DNA from: Cellvibrionaceae bacterium
Lineage (GTDB): Bacteria; Pseudomonadota; Gammaproteobacteria; Pseudomonadales; Cellvibrionaceae
Reading direction: 5' to 3'
NCBI GenBank assembly: GCA_021151695.1
Contig: JAGKWU010000017.1
Coordinates: forward strand, 23,939-87,938
DNA length: 64,000 nucleotides
Below are positions 63,915 through 64,000 of the stretch, in pieces; position 1 is the stretch's first letter, and each line of letters begins with the position of its first letter. Below the pieces are notes generated by a model, which saw nothing but the letters and a program-made list of their open reading frames with translations, did not search any database and was not told the DNA's origin. The position numbers were made by a program, and so were the translations under genes.

Positions 63915-64000
63915 ATGCCACAAGTAAGCATGCGCGACATGTTGTCTGCCGGTGTCCACTTCGGTCACCAAACCCGTTACTGGAACCCAAAGATGGGCAA
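63915..64000 (+). CDS. rpsB: Ribosomal protein S2, N-terminal part (cut by window edge)
   Basis: The 28 visible codons read MPQVSMRDMLSAGVHFGHQT then RYWNPKMG, the highly conserved start of bacterial S2. AGGAA lies 10 bases before ATG 63915. The remainder is beyond the window. Confidence 0.97.
   Translation, partial: MPQVSMRDMLSAGVHFGHQTRYWNPKMG

Overview
The window looks like chromosome from a saprophytic gammaproteobacterium of the Cellvibrio type (inference). The grounds are several secreted glycoside hydrolases with polyserine linkers and CBM5/CBM6/CBM10-like modules, a large TonB-dependent receptor, a cbb3 oxidase operon, and a rpsB/map/glnD/dap neighbourhood usual for gammaproteobacteria. 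No tRNA, rRNA, CRISPR array, insertion sequence or phage gene was seen. The window cuts a carbonic anhydrase gene at the left edge and rpsB at the right edge.

Layout. Positions 1-5.3 kb carry can (partial), sbcB, a chemoreceptor and argG. Positions 5.5-14.6 kb are a complete ccoNOQP-GHIS cytochrome cbb3 oxidase and assembly operon behind an FNR/Anr-type box, ending in a TauE/SafE-like membrane protein with a histidine-rich tail. Positions 14.8-24.2 kb hold housekeeping and poorly known genes: an Omp85-like outer-membrane protein, gloA, a glutathione transferase, selO, a DUF3142 protein overlapping a secreted repeat-like protein, djlA and rsuA.

Positions 24.3-49.4 kb are an accessory carbohydrate region. 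It has a chitinase with two chitin-binding modules, a GH2 enzyme, two NagX-like membrane acyltransferase homologues, a membrane-embedded AraC-type regulator, three further paralogous GH18 enzymes, a TonB receptor, and three proteins of the flavin-dependent tryptophan halogenase family, one of which has lost the catalytic motifs. One GH18 carries a C-terminal anchor-like tail, one carries CBM6, and one is a giant GH18-CBM10-FN3-GH16 fusion. Five promoters in this region share 11 copies of a GTTCKACTTTTGG-like half-site repeated at exactly 21 bp, which makes a coherent candidate regulon for the AraC-type protein. The promoter region of that regulator shares an identical 19-bp palindromic operator with the region upstream of the first chitinase. 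This suggests a two-tier control: LacI-like repressor, then AraC-type activator, then glycan capture genes.

Positions 49.4-52.3 kb hold a stand-alone RNA ligase gene (rtcB) preceded by a promoter, a nine-residue tyrosine-rich leader ORF and a strong intrinsic terminator (a candidate attenuator), and a divergent MFS transporter. Positions 52.3-63.5 kb hold minus-strand dapE, a second membrane AraC regulator, a duplicated-domain lipoprotein, yebC, dapD, an ArsC-like gene, nth, dapC, glnD and map, that is, lysine/diaminopimelate synthesis plus nitrogen sensing. rpsB starts divergently at the right edge.
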